NCBI RefSeq assembly: GCF_029784135.1
Contig: NC_073745.1
Coordinates: 46,837,116 to 46,901,115 of the forward strand
Source: Toxorhynchites rutilus septentrionalis
Taxonomy: Eukaryota; Arthropoda; Insecta; Diptera; Culicidae
Reading direction: 5' to 3'
Length of the DNA: 64,000 nucleotides
The position numbers were made by a program, and so were the translations under genes. Below the pieces are notes generated by a model that saw nothing but the letters and a program-made list of their open reading frames with translations, did no database searches and had not been told where the DNA came from. This document shows positions 1 through 11,521 of the stretch, in pieces; the first letter of the stretch is position 1; each line of letters begins with the position of its first letter.

Positions 1-291
1 CATTCACGTGAGCAGCATACTATCTATTGGCAGAATAAAAAAATCCATGGCTGTCGGACTATGATATCCCCAAAATATTCAATGCCTGTCGAAGTACCGT
101 CAGAGGATTCGTCTGCGAGAAGGATTTCGATCTCTTCGGACCAGTAAGCAGCCATAAAGGATACTGAATCAGAATCTAGTGGCCGAAAAAGTGCCCGGAA
201 TTTGTAAAACGAGGTTCTTACGGATTACGAAATACGTACGTGGAGATTGATTATGGGTAGAGACACCATCAGATACCGAATCAGGATACCT
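1..291. other. unassigned sequence
   Basis: No open frame, terminal repeat or simple repeat could be recognised here. It ends at the 8-bp target duplication of the hAT-like element that follows. It may be host DNA or part of an older repeat cut off by the window edge. Confidence 0.3.
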
Positions 292-299
292 GTTACAGC

Positions 300-1075
300 C
301 AGTGTTGTCACATTTTAATCTCGAAAATCTAAAATATTAGTTGTAGAGAAAAAAATAATTTATTAGCATGAAAAAATATACATTTATTTATCACAAATAC
401 TACATTTACATTTGCAAGTCATTCGTGTGTTTGATGATGCTTATACATAGTTTTGTTGAATCTAGATTGCGTACAAATTTTCGAGCTGCCGCCGATGTTT
501 GATCAAATCTTTTGATCTCAAAATGGCGTTCATCGTATCGTTGCTGAGCTGATTTTGAAGCTTATTTTCGTTCTGATTATATTCAGAAGAAAATCGTTCG
601 ACAGTTGCCGAGGAGTGAGGCATAGTGAGAACGTTACAAACAAGACATCGAAGCGAAGAATTGCGAACAAACCGTCAATTCTTTTTAGCCATCTAATTTT
701 AGTCCATCAACCTTGCACATGCTCGTTTTTTGAAACTGTGATATCCTTACGGAGGAATTTGGAATCTTTGGAGTACGGAATTAATTCTCTACATCTTGTA
801 CATTCCTATTGTAGAATCCTGGAAATGCTTCTAACATAACGCTAATGCTTGTCAAATTGGAAAAGTTTCTGGAATTTAACATTGTCGCAGCCTTGAGCGT
901 CGAATCATCAAAATCGAATATTTTTCTCATTTTCTCAACCAGCTCCACGAAAAAACTGCGACAAATATTTTTTTAAATGATCTACCTTTCGATATCCACT
1001 GTACCGACAATTTCTGTACCAAAAATAACGAAAAAATATGTACCATTTCAGATAAATCTGTAGGTGGCAACACTG
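300..1075 (-). mobile_element. internally deleted hAT-family DNA transposon
   Basis: The element starts with CAGTGTTGTCAC and ends with the near-inverse GTGGCAACACTG, giving short terminal inverted repeats typical of hAT elements. It is flanked by an 8-bp duplication that differs at one base (GTTACAGC at 292-299, GTCACAGC at 1076-1083). Eight-bp target duplications are the hAT hallmark. At 776 bp it is far shorter than an autonomous hAT (usually 2.5-5 kb) and keeps only the 3' part of a transposase on the minus strand, so it is a deletion derivative. A related right end appears near 45240-45312. Confidence 0.75.
462..985 (-). pseudogene. hAT transposase C-terminal (dimerisation) fragment
   Basis: Read on the minus strand, about 620 down to 462 encodes HSSATVERFSSEYNQNE, followed by LSNDTMNAILRSKDL and a stop. 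This is the conserved C-terminal dimerisation region of hAT transposases; the family core is 'PHSSATVERxFS...TLNAILRxK'. The part further upstream, to about 985, contains scattered similarity but is broken by frameshifts and stops. The N-terminal BED finger and the RNase-H-like catalytic core are absent. It lies within the 300-1075 hAT element in the expected orientation and cannot encode a working transposase. Confidence 0.65.
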
Positions 1076-1191
1076 GTCACAGCTAGGATTATGATCAACC
1101 CTTTGTTATTCTTTCAGATATACATGAAGAAAACACGTTGTATGTGATTTGAACTTCAAGAGATCCAGTACTCAAATTTATTTATTTAACA

Positions 1192-3423
<2,232 letters not shown>

Positions 3424-3427
3424 TATA

Positions 3428-3507
<80 letters not shown>
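3424..3507. repeat. (TA)n dinucleotide tract, right part
   Basis: Continuation of the 1687-1829 microsatellite after the Tc1 insertion, with one TACATA interruption near 3445. It runs directly into the GACTCGATTATATAC repeat. Confidence 0.95.
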
Positions 3508-3510
<3 letters not shown>

Positions 3511-3960
3511 TCGATTATATACAGAAATTTTTTTTTTTTATATTTCAAATATGGCTTATTTCAAGAAGAAATTTAACCTTTCAACGTTAAGGTGTAATTT
3601 AAGTGGTTATCACATGTACAGTGCGGTAAAAATTTTTGAAGATTTTGCTTGAATTTTCATCAAGAATTGTTTTTATCAACATTTAAGAAAGATAGAAGTT
3701 GGGTGTCAGAGAACAAATTGTGGGGCGGTTACAGAGCTTCAATTCAATTGATAGAAACAATCTAGTTTAATATACATTTCTAGGATAAAATTAATACTAA
3801 CACATTAAAAATAATTAACTTTTAAGTTTTTCACTTCCAAAATGTTATTAAAATTCACTAATTTAGATGTTCCACTACTATATCCTGTACTATATTTCCT
3901 CGTCTTTAAAATGAAAGTAACAGTCGCTAGGGGCAATATCTGGATTTCATTGATTTGTGA
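3508..3960. repeat. dispersed repeat with GACTCGATTATATAC end (copy 1)
   Basis: It begins with GACTCGATTATATACAG and then runs colinear, on the opposite strand, with about 38680-39025. Shared blocks include a 'CAACGTTAAGGTG' segment, 'AAGAAAGATAGAAGTTG' and 'CACTAATTTAGAT'. The family has no visible coding. It looks like a non-autonomous DNA transposon with subterminal palindromes, but I could not define its target duplication. Confidence 0.55.
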
Positions 3961-5034
3961 TTTTTACATTTGTTTCACAATAACAAAAGTTGCTTCACTC
4001 TCAATGCTGTAACTCTGATTGCTAACTTCGACCGATTGCTGTCAAATTTTTACACGTGAGATGGTGCTTTGTGATAGGCAAATAGATTTTTACAAGAAGC
4101 GCCATCTAGACGTCAACTTTATGAACTTTTCAGCCGAACTGTTACAACAGGAACTAAACGAAAAAACAAATTTAGAATATTTACGAAGTTAAACAAGGCC
4201 ACAACAAAATGGCTTTAGCTCGGTAAATGATGAGTTTTTCAAAAAATCCTTTCTAGGGAATTCTTGAATGCCTAAGCTTCAGAAATATAATGCCAACAGG
4301 TGATAACACTCATTCAAAAGAACGATTGAATAAACAGGTGAGGTAACTGATCGAAAAAGAAATCCATTATTTTCTCGGTAGATAGGTGTAGTGATTGATA
4401 TCTCGTATAGTATCGATCGAACAATTTCAAGATTATGCTCGTTGTCAATGTGACATTTTACACTAAAACATTCTTTTGCTGTTTTTGGTTCTTCCAGTTC
4501 AGTTGCGAGTTACAGGGTGTTGACAATTGAAGACAACAAAGAGAAAATTCGATACATTTTACAGCTTTTCTTCGATAAAGACGAAACTGTAAGCCAGCGC
4601 GCTGAAATTGTAAATGGTGTTTATGATGCCTGTTGGGGCTGCAGTGGACTGTAATTGCGCCGGTCGATTAGGGTGCTCGCGTTCCCAGCGGGAACCGAGC
4701 CGGGTGGGAGCAGGAACCGCTGTGTTCCTTCCCAGGAGGGCAACTGGGCCAGACTCCTTGGGTTGGCTTCGCCTCATGAAGCCAACGTCGCAGTTGGACT
4801 GGACTAGCGCTTGGCTAGCAGCAACCGCTTGCACTTGATGAGCCTTGAGAAAGGCTTTCTCTTGTAAACTCTATTTACTCTTTTTATTGCGGCAGAGATG
4901 GGGGACTGGATGTTCCGGCGGTCGGACGCAAACACCGGAGACTATGACTAATTACACTTTCATTTTTATTTGCACTGTTACTCTTTGTATTCCAAATTTA
5001 TAATTCACTGTGATCTTCACACTCTGATGGTTTG
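3961..5034. other. unassigned repeat-like and GC-rich sequence
   Basis: No gene is seen. About 4190-4290 ('AAATGGCTTTAGCTCGGTAA' and on) is recognisably related to about 36815-36900, so part is an old dispersed repeat. 4615-4960 is unusually GC-rich, with several short self-complementary stretches (for example around GTTCCCAGCGGGAACC at 4680). It could be the end of an unrecognised retroelement. Confidence 0.35.
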
Positions 5035-5520
5035 GTAGCGATTGATGCGCTTCGCAGTAGGCGCGTCACATTTATGATGTGACACCGGAACGGGTTTCTT
5101 CTTGCCGGCGATGCAACTTCTTACTTCATACTCGTAGCATCGCCCAAGAACTAAAGATCTACCATAAAACCGCTTCAAACCATTTAAGCAAAGCTGGATT
5201 CTAAAAGCAGCTCGATGTTTGGGTGCCACCTCAATTAACACCAAAAACATGATGGATTGAATTTCCATCTGCGTAGCCTTGGTCAAACGAAATGAAATCG
5301 ATCCATTTCCTGAACGGATGGTGGATTGGGATTATAAATGGGTCACATATGAAAATATTGTGCGAAAACAATCGTGGTCAAAGTGTGGTGAAGCAGCCAA
5401 AGTGGTGAAGCTGGCTAAAGCAGGACTAACGGTCAGTAAGGTTCTATTGTGTATGGGACCTGGAAGGAATCATGAATTATAAACCACCTACCACTAAATT
5501 CAGTTCTCTACTGTCAACAA
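5035..5520 (+). pseudogene. mariner transposase, first fragment (N-terminal to central)
   Basis: The plus strand encodes mariner-type sequence in shifting frames: IAQELKIYHKTASNHL near 5150, then VKRNEIDPFPERMV and DWDYKWVTYENIVRKQSW from 5282 on. The latter matches the family block around the first catalytic Asp (usual 'TGDEKW'; here the Asp survives in DWDYKW). It ends with YCQQLDL at about 5500-5521, a block the family continues as 'LKxAIDQKRPEL'. That continuation is found 2.2 kb away at 7743, so this gene has been split by later insertions. Frameshifts and stops also make it non-functional. Confidence 0.75.
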
Positions 5521-5602
5521 CTGGACCTTTATTTTATTTATTTATTTATTCATTTTCGCCAAACAAATGTAGACTACATACTTATAAATTAATGTTACAA
5601 TG

Positions 5603-5925
5603 TTTTTTGACGTAAGACTACGTCTTTCATTTCTATACTGGGGTGTAAGTTCAAAGTTTCGAAAACGAAAGCTTTACGCCGGAGAACGAGATTTTGAGCG
5701 TTAATAGCTCCTAAACAACTGAACGAAATGGTATGATAAACACATCATTCGAAAGATAAAATGTCTACGCGTTATATGCTTGTTATTTATTGATCAAAAA
5801 CTTGTTTCAGTAGCCCTAAAATTGCTTTCAAAACAGGCTATTGAAATCAAACCCATCGGTATATAAGCGAGGGCCACTCGGAAATCCACTCAGTTATGAT
5901 TGCGCAACGATTGAGGTACGATCGC
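5603..5925 (+). repeat. promoter-bearing dispersed repeat (copy 1)
   Basis: This block is closely similar to 63447-63735. Both start with TTTTTTGACGTA, share 'ACTACGTCTTTCATTTCTAT' and 'GATAAAATGTCTACGCGTTA', and end near a 'GGAAATCCACTC' motif. It carries a good TATA box plus arthropod initiator (5860-5894) and is followed by tandem monomers. An LTR or the 5' end of an unrecognised retroelement are both possible. No long terminal direct-repeat partner could be paired with it. Confidence 0.6.
5860..5894 (+). promoter_or_regulatory. candidate RNA polymerase II core promoter in repeat
   Basis: A TATATAA box at 5860-5866 lies about 32 nt upstream of the A of TCAGT at 5890-5894. This matches the spacing and initiator consensus of arthropod core promoters. 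In the second repeat copy the TATA is mutated to TATCTAA, but a CACTCAGTT motif recurs at about 63926. Confidence 0.5.
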
Positions 5926-5935
5926 TGGAATTAAT

Positions 5936-6360
5936 GGATGTTTCCCTAACACAGACTTCAAAATCATGGAGCCAGGGGAAATTGGCATGACATGGCAAAA
6001 TAGATGTACAAAAGTACCCGCTTGCGTATCTGGAAATTGGAATGTTTCCCTAAGACAGACTTCAAAACCATGGAGTCTGCGGAAATTGGCATAGTAAATT
6101 AGATGCAAGCAGCAGGAACTTTTGTACTCGCTTGCATTTTTTCAAATTGGAAGGTGTCCCTAACACAGACTTCAAAACCACGAAACCTGGGGAAATTTAA
6201 ATTGCAAAACGGAGAGTAAAGAATCACTAGATTTAAAGTATCTGTAACCAAATGAAAAGAAGAAGAAGAAGAATTGCAAAATAGATGCAAACTACGGGTA
6301 CTTTTGTACTCGCTTGCATTTTTGCAAACCGGTATGTGTTCTTCCAATACAGATTCCGAA
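5936..6360 (+). repeat. tandem array of ~105-bp monomers
   Basis: Three successive units begin with variants of ATGTTTCCCTAACACAGACT at about 5938, 6042 and 6152. Each is followed by a 'GGAAATTGGCAT' segment and then 'TTGTACTCGCTTGCAT', giving spacings near 104 and 110 bp. A reverse-oriented relative lies at 28780-28985. Sequence after the array, to about 6700, matches 28640-28760 on the other strand, so array and flank form one repeat unit. No coding. Confidence 0.7.
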
Positions 6361-6818
6361 ACCAAAAGTTGGGAAAATCGACATTGCAGATACGGCAATA
6401 CTTTTATACCCTCAAGCATGTTTACACTCCGGAATTCGTTTTGCTATCACGGTCTACAAAAGCGGGTACGCGGAGGCGATCTGGCATAGTGGTAACATCC
6501 ATACATCTCACGCTCAAGATTACGAGTTCAATTCTCACTCCCGATATTCTTCCAAAAATGGAATCAAAAGTGACGAACCAGCCAAAAGTGCTGAAAATCA
6601 CTATAATACAAAAAAAAATGCGGGTACAAATGCAACGCTTTGGCTCGATTACTCAAGACTGCATTGGAAGATATCTCTTCATGTCACCAGCTGACTGAAC
6701 TTCTACGCATACCGTTTGATGATTAGGCAAAATGTTAAAAACTATTTGCTGCGATAACTACTACCATAATGCATGAATTGACTTAAATTGGGATTTGTTT
6801 GCAATTTAATTCGTAAAT

Positions 6819-7313
6819 TTTTTTTTATCCCTTTTGTTTTTTTTAAGGGTCATTAGCATTTTAGCTGTAACAGAGCCGAATTTTAATCGTGTACATGTCA
6901 CGGTTTATCATATATATAATTAGCACATTACAGAGTTGCCATTTTTCGGCGTTAGAGTATTCCCTTCTATACCATTACATATGGTACACATTTACAAAGT
7001 AGCCATTTAGGCGTAAGAGTTTTCCTTTCTGTGCTTCCATTATCCAGTTAGACCGGACAGCAGAGACAGTTTATTGATCATTGTTGAGTTATTTATAGAA
7101 CAGCAGCCCGATGTGTCTTGCAGAGCAGAGCAGTTGTATGGATGAATCGATCTCATTTCGACCGTGGGATCGATATCCATCGCTGATGATTGTTGCGTGG
7201 ACGTTGTTATTCTGTAACAACACAAAGATGGTCGATGAGGGCCCTGAGTTTTGAACTCACGATCGATCGCTTACTAAGCGAACGCGCAACCAATGTGGCT
7301 ACGGATACCCGCT
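6819..7313 (-). mobile_element. tRNA-derived SINE, family 1, copy S1
   Basis: On the minus strand it starts with a tRNA-like head. The A-box-like TAGCCACATTGG and B-box-like GAGTTCAAAACTC are internal RNA polymerase III promoter elements. An unrelated ~400-bp body and an A-rich tail (about 6819-6840) follow. A perfect 16-bp target duplication, AATTTAATTCGTAAAT, flanks it at 6803-6818 and 7314-7329, showing reverse-transcriptase-mediated insertion. The body is 495 bp. The head's anticodon-position triplet reads AGT, but arm pairing is imperfect, so I do not assign the parent tRNA firmly. Confidence 0.88.
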
Positions 7314-7329
7314 AATTTAATTCGTAAAT

Positions 7330-7560
7330 AGTTTCATTCATTCACTAGTTTAATCAATAATTTTATCAATACACACAAGAGATAGCACTGCGCAGCGGCG
7401 ATATCGTACCCAATGAGGAACATCCGAAGTGAGATTATTGCTAATTGAAGAAATACAATTGATTACTAAGCCAACAGCAGTCCTACGTCAACCTTGCGGT
7501 TATATTATAGGTATAACCCATCCATAGTTTTTAAGTTAAATATTATTCCTACGGTACATG
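7330..7560 (+). repeat. dispersed repeat with CCTTGCGGTTATAT end
   Basis: It contains 'AGTTTAATCAATAATTTTAT' and ends 'CTACGTCAACCTTGCGG', then a palindromic GGTTATATTATAGGTATAACC. The same order occurs on the minus strand at 25240-25390, and the last part at 35965-36030. It probably forms the far end of the composite repeat that begins at 5603. Confidence 0.5.
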
Positions 7561-7742
7561 TTTCTTTTTAGCTGTTTTTTATTCATTGTTGTGTCAATTA
7601 ATTCGCAGCGCTGATTGTATATACGCATCATGCGATTGATAGGAACATTGTTTGCATAATTTGTTCTGGATGTTTTGGTATGAAACAAATTGCGTGTTCT
7701 TAGTTGACGCCCAGGTACATAAAAATTTATTTTTTCTATTTT

Positions 7743-8118
7743 TGTTATTCTATTTTTTTTAAGCTAGTGATTGACCAGAAACAGCCGGAATTGGACAACA
7801 GAAGAGATGTTGTGTTTCATCAGGACAACGCAATACGATACACGTCTGCTATGACAACTCCGGGAGCTTGTGTTGATGTTTTGATGCATCCACCACATTG
7901 GCCGCAACTGGCACCAAGTGATTACTACTTTTTTCTCACATTGCAAAACTTCCTGAGTGGTAAGAAATTGGGATCAAGAGTTTTTCGCCAATAAGGACCA
8001 ATACTTCTATGAGAGAGGCATCATGAAGTTACCTCTAGAATGGCAACAAATTTTACAACAAATCCGTGCATATTTAACCCAAATCGAACATCCGAATCAT
8101 ATTGAACAAAATTTTTGA
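7743..8118 (+). pseudogene. mariner transposase, second fragment (C-terminal)
   Basis: The plus strand encodes VIDQKQPELDNRRDVVFHQD and then NAIRYTS, the region around the second catalytic Asp. APSDYYFFLTLQNFLSGKKL follows, covering the third Asp. After a frame change near 7990 it reads FYERGIMKLPLEWQQI up to a stop at 8116-8118. It picks up exactly where the 5035-5520 fragment stops, so the two were one gene. The spacing between the second and third Asp is about 31 residues instead of 34, showing small deletions. Inactive. Confidence 0.8.
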
Positions 8119-8179
8119 ATTTCACGCAAAAATAATGAATATCTTTTTCTCTAACCTAATGTTAATATTTTTGGTATTA

Positions 8180-8354
8180 GCCCTTTCGTTACGAGCGTCG
8201 TCTATAGGCGACATCCGCGCGACGAGCTGTGTGTACGAGCGTCGTCTTTAGACGACATGAAATTCATACTGCTCTTCGATCACACGAGCGCGATGTGTAT
8301 ACTTTTCGGCGCAGGGGTACCACTTTGGCGGAGCACACTGCCGTAATGAAAGGG
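8180..8354. mobile_element. miniature inverted-repeat element, CCCTTTCRTTACG ends
   Basis: The left end GCCCTTTCGTTACGAGCG is mirrored by CCGTAATGAAAGGG on the right, giving ~14-bp inverted ends around a 175-bp element. Internally, a short motif 'TACGAGCGTCGTCT' is repeated twice. The left flank is TTAG and the right TTCA, so a TTAA-type (piggyBac-like) duplication is only weakly supported. No coding. Confidence 0.5.
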
Positions 8355-8527
8355 TTCACCCATATGGGTAGGTGTTCAGTCCCTGAAGGGAAACGAAAAC
8401 TACATCGCAAGCCCCACTCATGAGTGATTTTTAAACATGTATAGAAACTGCTTTCTGCACTGTTTCTGGAAATAGCTTCAAAGCTGAAACAAATTATCTA
8501 AATCGTTTAACATTAAAATCAAAATTT

Positions 8528-9022
8528 CAGGGGGTCTCCGTAGCCACATTGGTTGCGCGTTCGCTTAGTAAGCGATCGATCGTGAGTTCAAAACTCAGGA
8601 CCCTCATTGACCATCTTTGTGTTGTTACAGAATAGCTACGTCCACGCAACAATCATCAGCGATGGAGATCGATCCACGGTCGAAATAAGATCGATTCATC
8701 CATACAACTGCTCTGCTCTGCAAGACACATCGGGCTGCTGTTCTATAAATAACTCAACAATGATCAATCAACTGTCTCCGCTGTCCGGTGGTCCAACTGG
8801 ATAATGGAAGAACAGAAAGAATACTCTTACGCCTAAATGGCTACTGTGTGAATGTACCATATGTAATGGTATAGAAGGAATACTGGCGAACGGCAACTGT
8901 GTAATGTGCTAATTATAGATATGATAACCATGTGACATGTACACGATTAAAAATCGGCTCTGTTACTGCTAAAATGCTATTGAGCCTTAAATAAATAAAT
9001 AAAAAAATAAATAGATAAAAAA
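8528..9022 (+). mobile_element. tRNA-derived SINE, family 1, copy S2
   Basis: Same family as S1 but on the plus strand. It begins GGGGGTCTCCGTAGCCACAT, has the A- and B-box-like motifs, and ends in an AAATAAATAAAAAAATAAAT-type tail. Flanks share AAAATCAAAATTT at about 8515-8527 and 9023-9035, a 13-bp target duplication. Body about 495 bp. It lies only 1.2 kb from S1 in opposite orientation. Confidence 0.85.
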
Positions 9023-9035
9023 AAAATCAAAATTT

Positions 9036-10579
9036 TTGTTCACGCATCTCTCGAGTACGGATCATCTGATTTGAGCTGTCTATATTGTTGAGTTATTCGT
9101 CCAATTAAAATTCGCGTTGACGCATTTAGTTTCGTGTCCCGTTGGTTTGAAGCGAAACTGCGTCACTAGTCATCCAGAAATTTAATCACAATATGGTCAC
9201 CTAGATCAAATATAACGATTGTTTAAAATTTTATCCTCCATCTCGTTCCATCCTTCTTTCTCGGGAAATAGGCGCAGTTGCCCTTGACTTAACCTCCACG
9301 CATTCGAGGTCAGTGTTCGACTTATCTATCAGTTATCCCATCCCTGTTGGTGTACGGATCCTAGGCCCAAGAAGATTCCTGCATTTCTTTACATAACTCC
9401 AACACACGCCCAAAATAATCGCAGTAAGAGAAGCGAGACAAAATGAAGAAGAAAAAAACGCGAAGGAACACCACAAAAGGTAACAAAGAAAATCAAACAC
9501 AAAACACACGCTCCGTCGTCAGCGTCTCAAGGGTTGAAATCAAATATATTTAATAGTTTTCATTTTCAGCCGTTGCTTTGCAGGATTACATTTTTTTTCC
9601 CTAGGCTTTACATCAGAGACAACATGGGACAAGTTACGTCTCGTTCCCTAGTGCACAACGCGCATCACGTGGTGGCGACGCGCAAGGAATCGAAAACCGC
9701 GCATTCTGCGTAGGATTTAGAGCGCGTAGAGCAGCAGGAGGATAAGAAAATCAAGAAACTTTGAACCACCAAAACTGCATTCCTTCACTCTACACGAATT
9801 GCTCTAATGGACCAGAACCCTGCAGGAGCGAGAGGATAGAAACGAGAGACTGGGAGAAGAAGAAGAAGAAGAAAATTGACGTTATGGCAGATAAAAGTGC
9901 GTGTAGAAAAACATTAGATATAAAAGCGGATGAAATAGGAGATTTGACCGCACGAATTGAAACAGAAACTGGATTTTTGTTCGGATCGACTTTTCGAAGA
10001 CAAGTAAAAATGGAAAAGCGACACCAGAAAGGGGCATCGACGCGGTCGGTTGTTGTAAAAAAAGGGATTTATCGGCTGCTTCTTTCAGGCAGCACTCCCA
10101 ATAAAAATTATATTAAACATCAACGAAAACTCGGCTTTGTTCGTCTATTGTCAGGATTTATCATTTCCTAGGAGACAGAACCTTACCTTTGTCAGGAGGT
10201 TTTGTTTGTCAGCGAATCAGGTGCGCACAGGACAGGTTGATGGAGGTGACGTTTGGATGTAGATGGATAATGTTTCATGAAATGGAATCGAGTATTTGCT
10301 GCCGAGGCTCTGCGAAATATGGATAGTAAATGTACTATTTTTGAATTTTTTAAAGATTTCGTTTTGATGGAGGTTTGCTTTTGTTGGAACATTATGATTT
10401 GAGATTCATTTTATCTTGATTATAAGGATGTTCTATGGCGTTGTTGAATAAAAAAATTACATCAAACTGCTTTTGTGGATTACTTTTTTGTATTTATTTA
10501 CTATTATTATCATTTTAATAATGCTTATCAGGATTAAATATAAAAACAGCTTCTAATTGAACATAGTTGTAAATATTAC
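9036..10579. other. unassigned complex sequence
   Basis: No confident gene. A polypyrimidine stretch followed by CCTAG near 9600 resembles a 3' splice site and precedes a short ATG-initiated frame at 9624-9713 (29 codons, start MGQVTSRSL), described under findings. A frame at 9761-10171 shows no recognisable motif and contains a (GAA)n stretch. Elsewhere only AT-rich sequence is visible. Confidence 0.3.
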
Positions 10580-10893
10580 TGTGGCGACAGGCAACTCACC
10601 GTTTTTGATAGCGATACTTCATTCTGTGCATGCTCCAAACTAAAATTAGATAATAATTAAAATCAAGAGGATTCGTAATATCTGAGCTTACATTTCATTG
10701 AACTCTTCTATACTAGCTCTTTCAATTAACCTGTCCAACGTCGGTTGAGGTTAGACGCTAAATATTCGTATGATATCGTATAGTTTCCGTTTCAAATATA
10801 AATTTGCCAGAATGTCATATTTTTTCACCCCACTTTGCTGCGATCGTACGCAACCGATAAAGAAAGAATGACTAGCTCGATGGTACCGTAACA
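10580..10893 (-). repeat. 3' LTR of the minus-strand BEL/Pao element
   Basis: It starts TGTGGCGACAGGC and ends CCGTAACA (TG...CA borders), 314 bp, followed by the polypurine-tract complement. It matches 13485-13707 over its first ~210 bp. Confidence 0.75.
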
Positions 10894-10957
10894 TCCTCCC
10901 CCCGATGCATCCCACCGTCTTTTGGAACAGCACTTCGATCATCTACACCGAGCACTG

Positions 10958-11453
10958 CTAGTCTTGAAGTCGGACGTCTGAACATTCCCAGTCTTGTTTG
11001 CACGAAGCCTGTCGAACCTTGCCACCTGTACCTTGGAAATCATGAATTACCTTGCCTCGAAAGCATTCCTTAGGTTTTTCACCGTCCACAACCAGCAACA
11101 GGTCGCCAGCTTGTAGAGGTTTGGTTTCGTCGAACCATTTTGACTGTAGAACCAGAAAGTGTTGCCAGGATTTGGCCAAATGATGCTCCTTGCTTGTCCA
11201 GGTTTCCCGAAGGTTCCTTTGAGAATTCCCGATATCGAAGCTTAGCTCCACTGGAGGCTATAATCAGGAAATGAATCAGATTCAAAGCTTCAGTCTTATC
11301 AGAGTCCAATGGTAAATAGATCGAAGGCCTCCAGTTGACCATACTCTCTCCTTCTACTTCAGTGCCAGGCTCTTCATTGTCCCTTCGTCGGTTCACGGAT
11401 ACTGCTGAATATCCAAGGAACCCAAGAGCCGTGAAATGTTCAGATTTCTTCAC
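10958..11453 (-). pseudogene. BEL/Pao pol C-terminus (integrase tail)
   Basis: The minus strand, in two overlapping frames, encodes LRETWTSKEHHLAKSWQHF, LQSKWFDETKPLQAGDLLLV and KECFRGKVI...GTGGKVRQA. This is the small C-terminal domain that follows the integrase core in BEL/Pao pol. The family pattern is W..W....L..LQ.R.KW, then GDLVL, then W..GRV....PG.DG..R. The integrase DDE core is absent. A frameshift between the two frames and the missing upstream pol make it a relic. It lies just inside the 3' LTR, as expected. Confidence 0.65.
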
Positions 11454-11521
11454 ATGTAGCTCCGAACGTCGCCACGTCCGTCTATTAGGTAAATCTCTGC
11501 TGGATCACCGGGTGTGTCACT

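Noticed and set aside
4615..4838. GC-rich block as a possible structured RNA
   Set aside because: Several short hairpins can be drawn but none is long or convincing, and retroelement ends often look like this.
5017..5286. 89-codon minus frame
   Set aside because: It is the antisense shadow of the mariner fragment read on the plus strand.
7230..7310. Apparent tRNA gene on the minus strand (also at 8530 and 25580)
   Set aside because: Stem pairing is imperfect and each copy is the head of a 495-bp SINE with an A-rich tail and target duplication.
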